Assembly (NCBI RefSeq): GCF_020783335.1
Contig: NZ_CP086068.1
Coordinates: forward strand, 3,286,001-3,350,000
DNA from: Mucilaginibacter daejeonensis
Lineage (GTDB): Bacteria; Bacteroidota; Bacteroidia; Sphingobacteriales; Sphingobacteriaceae
Length of the DNA: 64,000 nt
Direction: 5' to 3'
Every line of letters starts with the position of its first letter. Position 1 is the first letter of the stretch. The position numbers were made by a program, and so were the translations under genes. Under the pieces are notes generated by a model. It had not been told where the DNA came from and did no database searches. It saw only the letters and a program-made list of their open reading frames with translations. Shown in pieces: positions 33,803 through 43,446 of this stretch.

Positions 33803-34210
33803 GTGATGTCATTTAGTAAGCTCCCTCCTATACTTTCGGCGACCGCAATGAATCCAGCTAATCCTAAAGACCCACAACCAAGTATGATCAAAGTGGAAAC
33901 GAGTATTGATCATATTTTTTGCATTAACAAACGCGCTAACTTACGCCCAACAAATATCAATTTACCGACCTTCATTTATTACCAGTTCGCTCACAATTAT
34001 CTGAACAACCAACAATTCGATCAGGCCAGGCAGATCACCGACCAATTGATCAAAATTCGTCCCAACAGTGACGAACCATATGCGCTCATGGCTGATATCC
34101 TAATCAAACAAGGCAAAAAGAAGGGCGCTATCGAACAGCTCAAATTAGCAAGCTCAAGGTCAACAGACGATAAATATCTTAAAAGGATCGAATCGCTGAG
34201 TCAACAGTAA
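33803..34210 (+). CDS. Short TPR-containing protein, perhaps a remnant
   Basis: A 135-residue frame whose second half has two tetratricopeptide-like helical pairs (YYQFAHNYLNNQQFDQARQI, PYALMADILIKQGKKKGAIEQL). The first ~45 residues have no domain, signal or membrane segment, and an ATG at 33884 may be the true start. The C-terminal part resembles the TPR tail of larger Bacteroidota proteins such as TPR-tailed esterases. So it could be the surviving end of a disrupted gene. The function is unknown and the gene status is uncertain. Confidence 0.45.
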   Translation: MMSFSKLPPILSATAMNPANPKDPQPSMIKVETSIDHIFCINKRANLRPTNINLPTFIYYQFAHNYLNNQQFDQARQITDQLIKIRPNSDEPYALMADILIKQGKKKGAIEQLKLASSRSTDDKYLKRIESLSQQ

Positions 34211-34494
34211 AGGTTTAACGGAATCCATAAGTGTTCGCGTTCTGATCTGGCCTTGTTAGTTTTTACGTCGTAGAACACACCGTGCCTAACAAAGCGATAC
34301 TATGCTACGAATAAGGCGTTTGATCAGAAGCCTTTACGCTTTTCTGTAAATAATTTCCCTTTACAGAACCGGTGTGCAAAAAAATTAGTAAGTTCATTCT
34401 CCGGGAGTATTGATCAAAGAAAATAGGAACTTAGCGTTACCATCCTACGTAGACGCTAACGAGTCTCGATCAAATGCGTTCTGGGACCAATATT

Positions 34495-35565
34495 ATGCCA
34501 CAAAGGGAATTAGAGCGGTTGCGTTCTGTCAATCGATTTTTAAAGCTGGAGATCAGCAAAGATGCCGAACTCGAACGTATCGTAAAACAAGCGGCCGAGA
34601 TCAGCGGCAGCCCTATCGCAATGATCACTTTCATGACGGACGAACTCCAACATGTAAGATACCGTTTTGGGACGGATCTGACCTCGCTAACTTACGACAG
34701 ATCATTTTGCAAAGAAGCTATACTCCAAGATGACCTATATGTTGTTGAAAATGCCAGCACACACGCTTACTTTTGTTCAAATCCATTCGTAGCTAATGAG
34801 CCAAATATCAGATTCTACGCAGGTGCACCTCTTACCACTGGCGAAGGAGATAAGATCGGTACGGTATGCGTTTACGACCATCAGGTAAAAACACTTACTG
34901 AGACCCAGAAACGGATGTTAAAGAGTCTATCAAAACAGATCGTTCATTTATTGGAGTTCGATGCCAGTCTCCAGTTACTTAAAGAAGAATTCATCAGATC
35001 AAAAAGTACAGCGATCACGCTTCGTTCGTTCTTTGATGCGTCCAGCTCTTGTCACTTATTGCTTGATCGGGAAATGCGTATCGTTGCTTTTAATAAGGCT
35101 TTAAATGAGGTCACTTTTGCTGCGCAAGGCAAACATTTGAAAGAAGGCGGAGCGATCATTGACCTGGTCCACCCACAATTTAAAGCCGAATATGAACGAG
35201 CTTTTGACCGAGCCATTACCGGTGAGACCGTCCATGTAGAACGGGATCTCATGTATAGTCTCGGACGCATATGTTGGTATATGACCTTTGAGCCTGCCTA
35301 CGATATTGAGGGTAAGATCAGTGGCGTGTCGTTCAATGCGGTGAACATTACCGGTCGCGTTGAACAGGAGGAACTCGTACGCGAGCAAAGGACCGCGCTT
35401 CAAAAGATCCGGGAGATAGAGGTAAGTGAATTGCGAACGCCCGGATCAGAAGTGATCAGATTATTGACCGTAGCACAGGCCGAGCCATACTTTTTCAAAA
35501 TAGAGGAAGGACCGTTACTTGCGGCTGCTGTTGATGAGCTTAAAGACAAAATGCTGGCTTTTTGA
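34495..35565 (+). CDS. GAF-PAS protein with DHp-like tail lacking His and ATPase domain
   Basis: The start at 34495 (MPQRELERL) matches that of the next gene. A GAF domain spans ~1-165 (SGSPIAMITFM, IRFYAGAPLTTGEGDKIGTVCVYD), a PAS domain ~180-305 (SFFDASSSCHLLLDREMRIVAFNKA), and a short helical tail follows. In the tail, the position of the kinase His in the paralogue (QSHELRRP) reads VSELRTP, so phosphorylation there is not possible. No HATPase domain follows. The next gene is a paralogue 14 nt downstream. It may signal by binding partners rather than by kinase activity. Confidence 0.85.
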   Translation: MPQRELERLRSVNRFLKLEISKDAELERIVKQAAEISGSPIAMITFMTDELQHVRYRFGTDLTSLTYDRSFCKEAILQDDLYVVENASTHAYFCSNPFVANEPNIRFYAGAPLTTGEGDKIGTVCVYDHQVKTLTETQKRMLKSLSKQIVHLLEFDASLQLLKEEFIRSKSTAITLRSFFDASSSCHLLLDREMRIVAFNKALNEVTFAAQGKHLKEGGAIIDLVHPQFKAEYERAFDRAITGETVHVERDLMYSLGRICWYMTFEPAYDIEGKISGVSFNAVNITGRVEQEELVREQRTALQKIREIEVSELRTPGSEVIRLLTVAQAEPYFFKIEEGPLLAAAVDELKDKMLAF

Positions 35566-35579
35566 ACGAAGATATTATT

Positions 35580-36674
35580 ATGCCACAAAATGAACTGGCG
35601 CGCTTACAGGCCGTTAACCGTTTCCTCAAACTAAAGATCAGTAAGGAGGATGAGCTTCAGGAGATCGTTTCAATGGCCGCCGAGATCTGCGGTACACCTA
35701 GTGCGTTGATCTCATTGATCGATCAGGACACTCAGCATATCCCGATCAAGCGGTCGTTCAATTTTAAAAGCACGCCACGTAGTCAGGCATTTTGCAACCA
35801 TGTGATCGAACAGAATGGCGTGATGGTGGTACCTGATGCCGTGATCGATAGGCGTTTTACTAACAATCCATTAGTGACCGGCGATCCTCACATACGCTTT
35901 TATGCCGGCACACCATTGACCACGAGTGACGGCCTTAACCTTGGCAGCTTGTGTGTGATCGGTCAAGTACCGGGGCAATTAGATGAGATACAACAGCGAA
36001 TGTTGCAGATACTGGCCGAACAGGTGATTCAATTGCTGGAATTTGATGCCAGCCTTGAACTGCTTAAAGAGCAATTCCTGATAGCTAAACAGGAAGAGAT
36101 GATCATGAGATCATTTTTTGATAGCTGCTCCTGCGCCCATTTATTGCTCGACCGTGAGCTTAAAGTTATTGCCTACAGTAAGGCGATGCAAGATTTCATC
36201 TCTTTACATCACCATGTAGATATAGACGTGGGTTACGACATCATGACCCTGATCGATCCAGCCGACCGCGATAAAGTGACAACGGCCTGTGTAGAAGCTC
36301 TGAGCGGACATACCACTCACCTGGAGCGCCACCTTGAGTTCGGTGAGCGGTCTTACTGGTGGGAAGTATACATTCAACCGGCTTTTGACCTTGATGGACA
36401 TATCATCGGCGTTTCGTACAATGGTAATGACATCTCAGCACGCATGCAGCAAAAGCAGGATGCCGAACGTCAGCAGCGGACCTTACAGGAGATAGCGTTC
36501 GTTCAGTCACATGAATTGCGAAGACCGGTGGCCAGCATTCAAGGGCTGTTGGATATTATCTCTATGGACCATCACGATGAATTCTCAGAAACGCTGACCG
36601 ATATGCGGCAGAGTATCGATCTGATGGACCAAAGGATCAGGCAGATCGTCGGATATACGGATATGAAAAGCTGA
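35580..36674 (+). CDS. GAF-PAS protein with DHp-like tail, ATPase domain absent
   Basis: A paralogue of the preceding gene, with GAF (TPSALISLIDQDTQH, IRFYAGTPLTTSDGLNLGSL), PAS (SFFDSCSCAHLLLDRELKVIAYSKA) and a C-terminal hairpin with QSHELRRPVASIQGLL (His about residue 311) and the second helix SIDLMDQRIRQIVGYTD. That is a HisKA/DHp-like dimerisation hairpin, and the protein stops where the ATPase domain would start. Without that domain it may be phosphorylated by, or bind, another kinase. It begins 14 nt after the upstream gene stop, so both are in one operon. The role is inferred. Confidence 0.85.
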   Translation: MPQNELARLQAVNRFLKLKISKEDELQEIVSMAAEICGTPSALISLIDQDTQHIPIKRSFNFKSTPRSQAFCNHVIEQNGVMVVPDAVIDRRFTNNPLVTGDPHIRFYAGTPLTTSDGLNLGSLCVIGQVPGQLDEIQQRMLQILAEQVIQLLEFDASLELLKEQFLIAKQEEMIMRSFFDSCSCAHLLLDRELKVIAYSKAMQDFISLHHHVDIDVGYDIMTLIDPADRDKVTTACVEALSGHTTHLERHLEFGERSYWWEVYIQPAFDLDGHIIGVSYNGNDISARMQQKQDAERQQRTLQEIAFVQSHELRRPVASIQGLLDIISMDHHDEFSETLTDMRQSIDLMDQRIRQIVGYTDMKS

Positions 36675-36745
36675 CACCAAGTACATCGCTATTATGCGGA
36701 TCATCACGAGGTACTGCTGAAAAACCACATGATCCAAATAGCTGA

Positions 36746-37831
36746 TCATATCTGGTAACGCTTCAGGATATTTAGGATCTCGGGTCGGATCTTTTGCAGC
36801 ATCCTGTCAAAGCCAAGATCATTGGGATGGATGCCATCGGTCGTTCCTTCCTGGTCTTTGCCTAAAAGGCCATCTCCACCAATTAGGTACAGATCTTTAT
36901 CTTGCTTCTGCAACTTCCTGATCTCCTGTTCAAAATATTTGTCCTTAAGCGCCACTTTAGCCGCTACCACTGTGTCGAAATTCCCCTTTTCTCTGGCCAC
37001 GCTTCCTATACAAATGATCGGGACCCTGGGGTGCGACCGGCGAATAGTGCTGACCAGGTAGTTAGTGCGCGCAAGAACCTCTTCAGGCGAAGGATTGGGT
37101 ACGCAATCCAATATGATCGCGTCCATCGGCATAGCGGCCAGCATGTTGGCAACTGATGCCTCCATCTTTGCGTTGCCACTGAAACCTAAGTTGATAAAGT
37201 TATAACCGGTCTCTCTTGAAAGCCGAGCCGGATAAGCCAGTCCCGGACGACTTGCGGACGCGCCCTGAACGATGCTTGACCCATAGATCAACACTTTCTT
37301 TTTGAATGGCTGATCACCCCGCTCTATAACTGCTCCCTGATCAATGCCGATACTGAGAGACAAGGTCTCGTCATACGTGGGCAAAAAAAGGAGACATTCC
37401 TTTTTTCCGGCTTCCATATTTTCAGCGATCACGCTTTCCGAACATTCGTGAGATACATGCCTTGCCACCCCTGCAAATTGCCAGCGCCCGTTGCGCTTGA
37501 TGTAGAGGTCCATCCCTTCAAAAGCTATACCGGTCATATTATCGGCAGTGGCCAGCTTGCTTGTGCACCATTTGGCCGATACGGTGGCGCTGTTCGTTGT
37601 AAAACTTAAAGCGAGGCCTGCTGACCGCGTGGCCAGAGTTCTCACAATGGCAGGTATATCCTGATGTGCCGAGGTGTCCAGCCGATGATAGTACATCTTG
37701 CTGTCTTCTGCCTTACCGATCAAATTAAGGTCATGCGCATCGGTATATACCATTTTCGACTGCGCATTGCCTGTGAAGGTCAAGAATAATAGCCCTATAA
37801 CGATAAAAATATGGTTCAGTGATCTTTTCAT
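36746..37831 (-). CDS. Secreted SGNH/GDSL-type hydrolase with N-terminal beta domain
   Basis: The start at 37831 (MKRSLNHIFIV) gives a signal peptide ending near GNAQ. The longer in-frame start upstream overlaps the GH2 stop and is rejected. An N-terminal carbohydrate-binding-like domain (~25-170) is followed by a canonical SGNH hydrolase: block I YGSSIVQG (S186), block II INLGFSGNAKME, and block V DGIHPND at the C-terminal end. This is the usual order, in contrast to the permuted hydrolase at 40673. Likely an esterase removing acetyl or similar groups from a glycan in the periplasm. It is the last gene of the PUL transcript. Confidence 0.9.
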   Translation of the reverse strand: MKRSLNHIFIVIGLLFLTFTGNAQSKMVYTDAHDLNLIGKAEDSKMYYHRLDTSAHQDIPAIVRTLATRSAGLALSFTTNSATVSAKWCTSKLATADNMTGIAFEGMDLYIKRNGRWQFAGVARHVSHECSESVIAENMEAGKKECLLFLPTYDETLSLSIGIDQGAVIERGDQPFKKKVLIYGSSIVQGASASRPGLAYPARLSRETGYNFINLGFSGNAKMEASVANMLAAMPMDAIILDCVPNPSPEEVLARTNYLVSTIRRSHPRVPIICIGSVAREKGNFDTVVAAKVALKDKYFEQEIRKLQKQDKDLYLIGGDGLLGKDQEGTTDGIHPNDLGFDRMLQKIRPEILNILKRYQI

Positions 37832-37859
37832 TTGATACGTGGCATTAAAGAATTCAATT

Positions 37860-40589
37860 TCATTGCGTGATCGGCACCTTGATCTGCTCTGCGTTGAACG
37901 CATCAAGCATCAATACCGCCGACTTATTGGCACTTGCAGGCGGTTCAATGGTCACTACCTTCGTCTCTCCTGGCAGTAGGTTGAAAAAGTTATCGGAGTA
38001 AAAAGTTGGCGCCAGATTATTGCCTTTACCATCCTGCAACTTAAGCTGGGTAAAAAACGATAGTCCTTTGGATGGATTGCGCACCTCCACCGTCATTATG
38101 TCTTTACCATTAATCCTTTGTTTCGTGACGGCGGCCTCTACCCTAACACGCGGTAGCTTATTGATATCCTCGAAACCGGATACTGCCGGCCCGGTCATGG
38201 TCCATGCGCCTTTATATTCGTCTCTCGAACGCCAGTAGAATGCATCCGAGATCAACTTCCCGCCACGGCCCTTTAATTTCAGTTTGATAAAGTGGACCTG
38301 GCCCACATTTTCAGGGAATTGGATCTTGATAGCATCGTTCACCACACCATCGGCAGGGATATCGATCACCGAGCTTTTAGACCAGATGAGTTTGCTTTCT
38401 AAGCTATATACCTCAGCCTCTAGTTTATAACCCTTATAACTTTGACGTAGATCATTGTACACCGAAACGGTATTCTTCAGATAGTCGAACTGCGGATGCA
38501 ATGGTGCCAGGCCGTTTTGCGAGTAGTAGAGCGCTGCGGTAGGTTCCAGATACCAGTCGTACATGCGCGATGCCGTTTGCGGTGCCGGGCTATTGTGATA
38601 CCAGAATAAAAATCCTGATGCCCAGCGATCACCAAAGTTGAACTTGTTGTAGTTCCAAACTTCCCATATGGCCCTAAAATTCAATGCGCCTACGAACTGC
38701 CCTTTTTTGGCGAACTCCTCGATGCTTTTAGACGGACCAAATGCGTTCACGGCTTCGCGGTATCTAGTGGTCACCTGGTGAAAACCGTTCCCGTCCAGAT
38801 AGTTCCAAACCGCATCATTGATCGGCCATGCCTGGTCTGCGGGCATCATTTTGAGTATCGATTCGGCTATAGGTATACAAGGTGCGCCGTACTCTGGGTT
38901 GAACCCATCTACCCGGCTGCCACGGCGTGACGCGGTATTCTCGAAATACTGCATAGGGTTCTCATACTTGTAAGGGCTGCCATCATGTATGCCGCAACAC
39001 TCTGATTGTATTTGATAGCCAATGGTAGGATCAAGCTTATAGATGAGTTCGGCTGTACCGGGAACCTCTTTAGCCTCGTTGGCCGCCACATAATAAGCCA
39101 CCGATGGGTGTTTACGGATGCGTTTGACGGTATTCTCAACGTTACGCAGATACAGAGCGGTATCTACCGGAAAGCGAGTATCGCCTGTAAGCCAAAACTC
39201 GTTCCATACCATCAACCCAAATTCATCGCAAAGCTGGTAAAAATAGTCCGACTCGGCTATTCCCCCTCCCCATAGCCTTAATAGGTTAACACCTGCCTGG
39301 CGCGTGTACCTCAACTCAGCATAGGTACGTTCAGTACTGTTGCGTAACATGGCCTCGGGCACCCAATTAGTGCCCCTAATAAACACAGGAACGCCATTTA
39401 CCAGGAAGCGTCTGGAGCTGTCAGGGGTGTTTTGATCTGAGGTTACCTGGCGTATGCCAAAACGCGTAGTGGAGCTATGGCTTAAAGTACCATCGTTACT
39501 ACGGAATTGCAAGGACATGGTGTATAAATGGGGTTTACCTTTATTAACAGGCCACCACAACTTAGGCCGTTGAATGTTCAGTTGCTTAAATTCTTTGGGG
39601 CTGAAAGTGATGGTCCTTTTCTCGTGTGCAAGCAAGCTGATCTTTTTGCTGAAGGATATACCAGCTTCGTTGATGCGTCCGGTAAGCGATCCGCTTTGTG
39701 GTGTTCCAGAAGCGTTTTGTAGCTCTACCGTTACTGTTTCTTGAGCATGAGAGGTGTCAGGCAGGTCCATTTTGGTCATCACGAAAGGGGCGTCCATGGT
39801 CACGTTGCCGGTAGTGTACAACTCTACATCCCTCCAAATACCAGTGTTACGGTCGCGTACACCATCGGGTATGGTAAAATCCCAACCCACGCTCATCAGC
39901 ATGGTCACATCTTTACCGATCTCGCCATCGCCGCCATTGCGGTTCTCTCCTACGGCACCAACGCGGTCGTTGTTCTTACGCTCTGACGTGCCCGGATGAT
40001 CAACAGGAAGCATGTCCACAGCCAGCACGTTAGCCCCTTTCCTGTTCACAATATTGGTAATATCAAAACTCTGTGCATTGAACATACCTTCCATATTTCC
40101 CAGTTTATGACCATTGAGCCAAATCTGGCAACTATAGTTGATACCATGGAACTTAAGCCAGGTCCGCTTGCCACTTAAGGTTGATGGAACAGTGAATGAC
40201 CTACGGAACCAGTAATGATAGAACTCGCGCCCGGCATCGGCGATATCAGGGATAAGCTTCTTGGATTTGCGGTTATTGTCGCTGTAATACGGATCCGGGT
40301 ATACCTTGTTGGCCACCAAGCTGTTCAAAACCGTTCCCGGAACTATGGCCCGCTGCCATTTCCCAGTATGATATCCCGGTTTCGAGATCTGCTTACCCTC
40401 GGCACCTGCCTCACTGGCGTTGATCATTTGCCATTCGTATGCTTTGGAGGTGCCGGCTTTTGACCCCAAGAAAATGGAATTAGTGGCAGAAGGCGCGGTA
40501 ACCTGAGCCGGTCGTTGAGCATGTACGTTGATCACTGTTAAACAGGTAGTGATGATCGTTGTGAAAAGCGAAAGTGATGTTTTTAACAT
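37860..40589 (-). CDS. Glycoside hydrolase family 2 (beta-mannosidase/exo-glucosaminidase-like)
   Basis: A 909-residue exported enzyme: signal peptide 1-24, sugar-binding domain with FYHYWFRRSF and FHGINYSCQIWLNG, an Ig-like middle domain, and a TIM barrel with FIRGTNWVPEAML, LLRLWGGGIAESDYF. The acid/base is most likely E505 in YYVAANEAKE and the nucleophile E566 in GFNPEYGAP. These motifs fit the branch of GH2 with mannosidase and exo-beta-D-glucosaminidase members. Within this PUL it would release terminal sugars from a glycan imported by SusC/SusD. The substrate is not determined. Confidence 0.9.
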   Translation of the reverse strand: MLKTSLSLFTTIITTCLTVINVHAQRPAQVTAPSATNSIFLGSKAGTSKAYEWQMINASEAGAEGKQISKPGYHTGKWQRAIVPGTVLNSLVANKVYPDPYYSDNNRKSKKLIPDIADAGREFYHYWFRRSFTVPSTLSGKRTWLKFHGINYSCQIWLNGHKLGNMEGMFNAQSFDITNIVNRKGANVLAVDMLPVDHPGTSERKNNDRVGAVGENRNGGDGEIGKDVTMLMSVGWDFTIPDGVRDRNTGIWRDVELYTTGNVTMDAPFVMTKMDLPDTSHAQETVTVELQNASGTPQSGSLTGRINEAGISFSKKISLLAHEKRTITFSPKEFKQLNIQRPKLWWPVNKGKPHLYTMSLQFRSNDGTLSHSSTTRFGIRQVTSDQNTPDSSRRFLVNGVPVFIRGTNWVPEAMLRNSTERTYAELRYTRQAGVNLLRLWGGGIAESDYFYQLCDEFGLMVWNEFWLTGDTRFPVDTALYLRNVENTVKRIRKHPSVAYYVAANEAKEVPGTAELIYKLDPTIGYQIQSECCGIHDGSPYKYENPMQYFENTASRRGSRVDGFNPEYGAPCIPIAESILKMMPADQAWPINDAVWNYLDGNGFHQVTTRYREAVNAFGPSKSIEEFAKKGQFVGALNFRAIWEVWNYNKFNFGDRWASGFLFWYHNSPAPQTASRMYDWYLEPTAALYYSQNGLAPLHPQFDYLKNTVSVYNDLRQSYKGYKLEAEVYSLESKLIWSKSSVIDIPADGVVNDAIKIQFPENVGQVHFIKLKLKGRGGKLISDAFYWRSRDEYKGAWTMTGPAVSGFEDINKLPRVRVEAAVTKQRINGKDIMTVEVRNPSKGLSFFTQLKLQDGKGNNLAPTFYSDNFFNLLPGETKVVTIEPPASANKSAVLMLDAFNAEQIKVPITQ

Positions 40590-40672
40590 TGAGTTTCTGA
40601 TTGGTTAGGCAAGTAGTATAGGTGTATGATGCCGGTCGATTTATTCTTTAATTTGGATCTTTGATATGAATT

Positions 40673-41440
40673 TTATTCCACCGTAATAGAGTTCATGGTC
40701 AAAAGTTTATTCAGGAAGCCTGGATAGCTATTGTTATCATTGGAGCCGTCGCCTTTGGTAATGCTATCCCCAAAACATACGATCTGTTCGGTAGGGAGTT
40801 TGTTAGCTGTTATATATTCATATACCGAAAGGCCAATGAACCGATAGCCGTTGGCCGTAGGGTGGATACCGTCGGTCTTGTTTGCATTGGCCTCGTTCTG
40901 TATCAGTGAATCTTTATCTAACCCTACCTTACCTATGGCTTCGAACCGCATACCTATATCAAGCAGGTGCGCCCGGTGTGCTTTAGCCACCTTTTTGATC
41001 ACCTCGTTCACCTGCCGGCGGCGTGTAGCTACACCCTCCGGTTGGTAGAAAGATGCCGGGTGCCTGGTCAGCAGATATGGCTCATACAAAGGCAAAATGG
41101 TCATGATCAACAGCTTGCTTCCGCTTTTTGTTATGAGCCGGGCAAGCTGATGCATATTTGCTTCATACTGCTCCAGCGGAACATGCTTAACGCTGTTCAT
41201 ATCATTGGTACCCGCCATTAATATGGTCAATTTGGGATGATGCGCAAGGCAATCTTTCTCGATCCGGGCAAGCATTTCATTGGTGTTATTACCACCGATA
41301 CCTGAATTGATGATACTTACAACGCCTATATTGATGCTATCAAAAGTACCCTTATCGCTTGCGAATATTTTAGGCGGCAGTGACAATAACGCGGCACCTG
41401 CGCCTATTCCTTTGATCACTTGTCTTCTGTTAATGGTCAT
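40673..41440 (-). CDS. Tat-exported SGNH hydrolase with circularly permuted motif order
   Basis: The 255-residue protein starts with a twin-arginine signal (MTINRRQVIKGIGAGAALL). The SGNH blocks appear out of order. Block II (INSGIGGNNT) is at 44-53, block III (AGTND) at 76-80, and block V (DGIHPTANG) at 190-198. Block I (VCFGDSITKGDG, catalytic S226) comes last at 221-232, followed only by SYPGFLNKLL. In ordinary SGNH enzymes block I is at the N-terminus. All four blocks are intact, so a working triad S226/D190/H193 is likely. It overlaps the FAD oxidoreductase gene by 11 nt. A sugar esterase role is suggested by the PUL. Confidence 0.88.
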   Translation of the reverse strand: MTINRRQVIKGIGAGAALLSLPPKIFASDKGTFDSINIGVVSIINSGIGGNNTNEMLARIEKDCLAHHPKLTILMAGTNDMNSVKHVPLEQYEANMHQLARLITKSGSKLLIMTILPLYEPYLLTRHPASFYQPEGVATRRRQVNEVIKKVAKAHRAHLLDIGMRFEAIGKVGLDKDSLIQNEANANKTDGIHPTANGYRFIGLSVYEYITANKLPTEQIVCFGDSITKGDGSNDNNSYPGFLNKLLTMNSITVE

Positions 41441-43445
41441 TGTGTGTCGCTACTTTTTGTGGAACAAATAATACAGCGTCGGCCACTACCGTGCCGTTAG
41501 CACCTTCAGTCGATATTTCAACAAACCCACGCTTTTTGAGTTGAAGATCGGCAGTGCCTAAAGCCACCCACTCGCCCGAGGCTTGCCCTACGATCTGTAT
41601 CTCATTCTTTTGGATCTTTTTGATCACAAGCTGTTCTCCATTAAAGATCTTTACCGAGGTAACGTCAGATGGGTTGGGCACTTTGGAGAAGTAAGCATAT
41701 ACCTGATATTTGCCGGGCGTAGTGATCGCGGCCGTGAATCGTACAGCAGAGGTCTCTGCCGGCGCTGTCGCTTTCAAAAACGAAGGGCCATAGCCGCCGT
41801 TCTTTTCCTTGCTCCAGGTACCGGTCACTGTTACATTTTGGGTATCGTCATTGTCGATCAATGCCTCCGCTAAGCTATGATCGGCCAGCGGGTTACTTTT
41901 TAATTTCTTTTGTAATTTGGTAACATTGATATGTTGTATAGCACAACGGTCATCAATGGCCTGGCAAGCTGCCACTGCCGATGATTGCCCCAGCACCATG
42001 AACACCGGCTCCATGCGTATAGATCCATAGGCCATGTGGCTGGCCGAGAGGCAAACGGGAACGGTGAGGTTGCTACACTCATTTTGCTTTGGCGTGATCG
42101 AGCGATAGGCGATCGGGTATGGGCTGATCCCGCGTAATTGCACATCGCCCTCATTTTTGACCATACCATTGACCACCAAACGTTGTGCATTGTGCGAATC
42201 CATGTTATAAGCTCCCATACCTACCCCATCAGGCACCACCAATTTGCGTTCGCAGTTGGCTTGGGTCATGACATAAGCGCCGATCATACGGCGTGCTTCG
42301 CGCACATACAGTTGTTTGGTGAAGTGCCCACTCTCTAAGTATTCATCTTTTGGGTAGCCCCACTCCAGCATTTGGGTGCGCAAATGTTCGGGCATACGCG
42401 GATCATGGCCGGCAAAATATAACAGACCTTTGGTATAGTCTTCGTGCGCAGCCAAAATGGCTTCACGGGTTTGATAGCTGGCCTCGGGATACTCGTAATT
42501 CATGCCGATCATATCGGTAGAAAATGGGCCGTTATTATTGATGTCGGTCTTGTGATTGGGCATCAAACTCATTTTCAAAAATGCCCATAGGTCCTTACTT
42601 GGTTTGGCAGCAAGATACCTGAGTAGTAATTCATACCGGCTTGGATCGTACCTTTCTGGCTTGGTGATCTGTATGCGGTTGTCAGGGTCATCACTCAGGC
42701 AAATGCGAAAGTTGTAAGCCTGGATCTTTTTATCGCCTGTACCATTGGGTTCCAGTTCAGCGTCGCTGATGCCCCACAGCAAGCCGCTTTTGGGATCGCC
42801 CGGTATCTTATATGGGTCAATGTTATCAGGGAACTGGTGTTCATGCTTTAGCTGCACGCCGCTTACCGTCTCATTATAAACTGAATTGTCTTCGCGTCCG
42901 ATCGTGTAGCTTACACCTGCCTTTGCCATAAGATCGCCCTCGTATGAGCAATCAATGAACTGTTTGGCAAGTACCGACCTTTTTGCAGCTTGCGGATGCT
43001 GGCTTTGTTCTAACCGGATGCTTTTGATAACGGTCCCTGTCTTGCTGACCGCATTGAGACGCCAATTGTAATAGATGGTTATTCCTTTCGCCTTTGCATA
43101 TCTTCGAAACACCGCCTCAGCGACTTTAGGCTCAAATGTCCATTGCTCCAATTTACCATAGTGCTGGCCTATCTGTCTGTAAAAATCGCGTGCCAGCCCA
43201 GTGACCACGTACTTGTTACCAATGTCGGTAAAGCCCAGCCCGCCGCTGGATAGGCCACCCAGCCGGTCGCCTGGTTCGATCAGTATCACGCTCTTGCCCG
43301 ACTTCGCAGCTGTATAGGCAGCGATCACACCGGCCGATGTTCCGCCATAGATACACACGTCGACCCCTGGCTGTACCAGGGGCCGGGCGTGTGCCCATTT
43401 AAGGGTGAGACCAAACAGTAATAGCAATATGAATTTTCTGTTCAT
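41430..43445 (-). CDS. Secreted FAD-dependent oxidoreductase with golvesin-like C-terminal domain
   Basis: A 671-residue protein with signal peptide (1-20) and FAD-binding Rossmann region at the N-terminus (VDVCIYGGTSAGVIAAYTAA, IEPGDRLGGLSSGGLGFTD) of the FAD_oxidored group. Further conserved parts are YEGDLMAKAG, VREARRMIGAYVMTQ and PYPIAYRSITPK. The last ~125 residues (AVRFTAAITTPGKYQVYAYF, VVADAVLFV) look like a golvesin/xanthan-lyase CBM-like module. The start is 1 nt from the lipoprotein stop; the end overlaps the permuted hydrolase. Such proteins occur in many PULs, with an unproven role in oxidation of a sugar. Confidence 0.88.
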   Translation of the reverse strand: MNRKFILLLLFGLTLKWAHARPLVQPGVDVCIYGGTSAGVIAAYTAAKSGKSVILIEPGDRLGGLSSGGLGFTDIGNKYVVTGLARDFYRQIGQHYGKLEQWTFEPKVAEAVFRRYAKAKGITIYYNWRLNAVSKTGTVIKSIRLEQSQHPQAAKRSVLAKQFIDCSYEGDLMAKAGVSYTIGREDNSVYNETVSGVQLKHEHQFPDNIDPYKIPGDPKSGLLWGISDAELEPNGTGDKKIQAYNFRICLSDDPDNRIQITKPERYDPSRYELLLRYLAAKPSKDLWAFLKMSLMPNHKTDINNNGPFSTDMIGMNYEYPEASYQTREAILAAHEDYTKGLLYFAGHDPRMPEHLRTQMLEWGYPKDEYLESGHFTKQLYVREARRMIGAYVMTQANCERKLVVPDGVGMGAYNMDSHNAQRLVVNGMVKNEGDVQLRGISPYPIAYRSITPKQNECSNLTVPVCLSASHMAYGSIRMEPVFMVLGQSSAVAACQAIDDRCAIQHINVTKLQKKLKSNPLADHSLAEALIDNDDTQNVTVTGTWSKEKNGGYGPSFLKATAPAETSAVRFTAAITTPGKYQVYAYFSKVPNPSDVTSVKIFNGEQLVIKKIQKNEIQIVGQASGEWVALGTADLQLKKRGFVEISTEGANGTVVADAVLFVPQKVATHNDH

Positions 43446-43446
43446 T

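Noticed and set aside
33709..33891. 60-codon hydrophobic minus-strand frame
   Set aside because: Overlaps the TPR frame, has no ribosome site, promoter or known relatives that I recall; kept only as a note in the gene-poor region.
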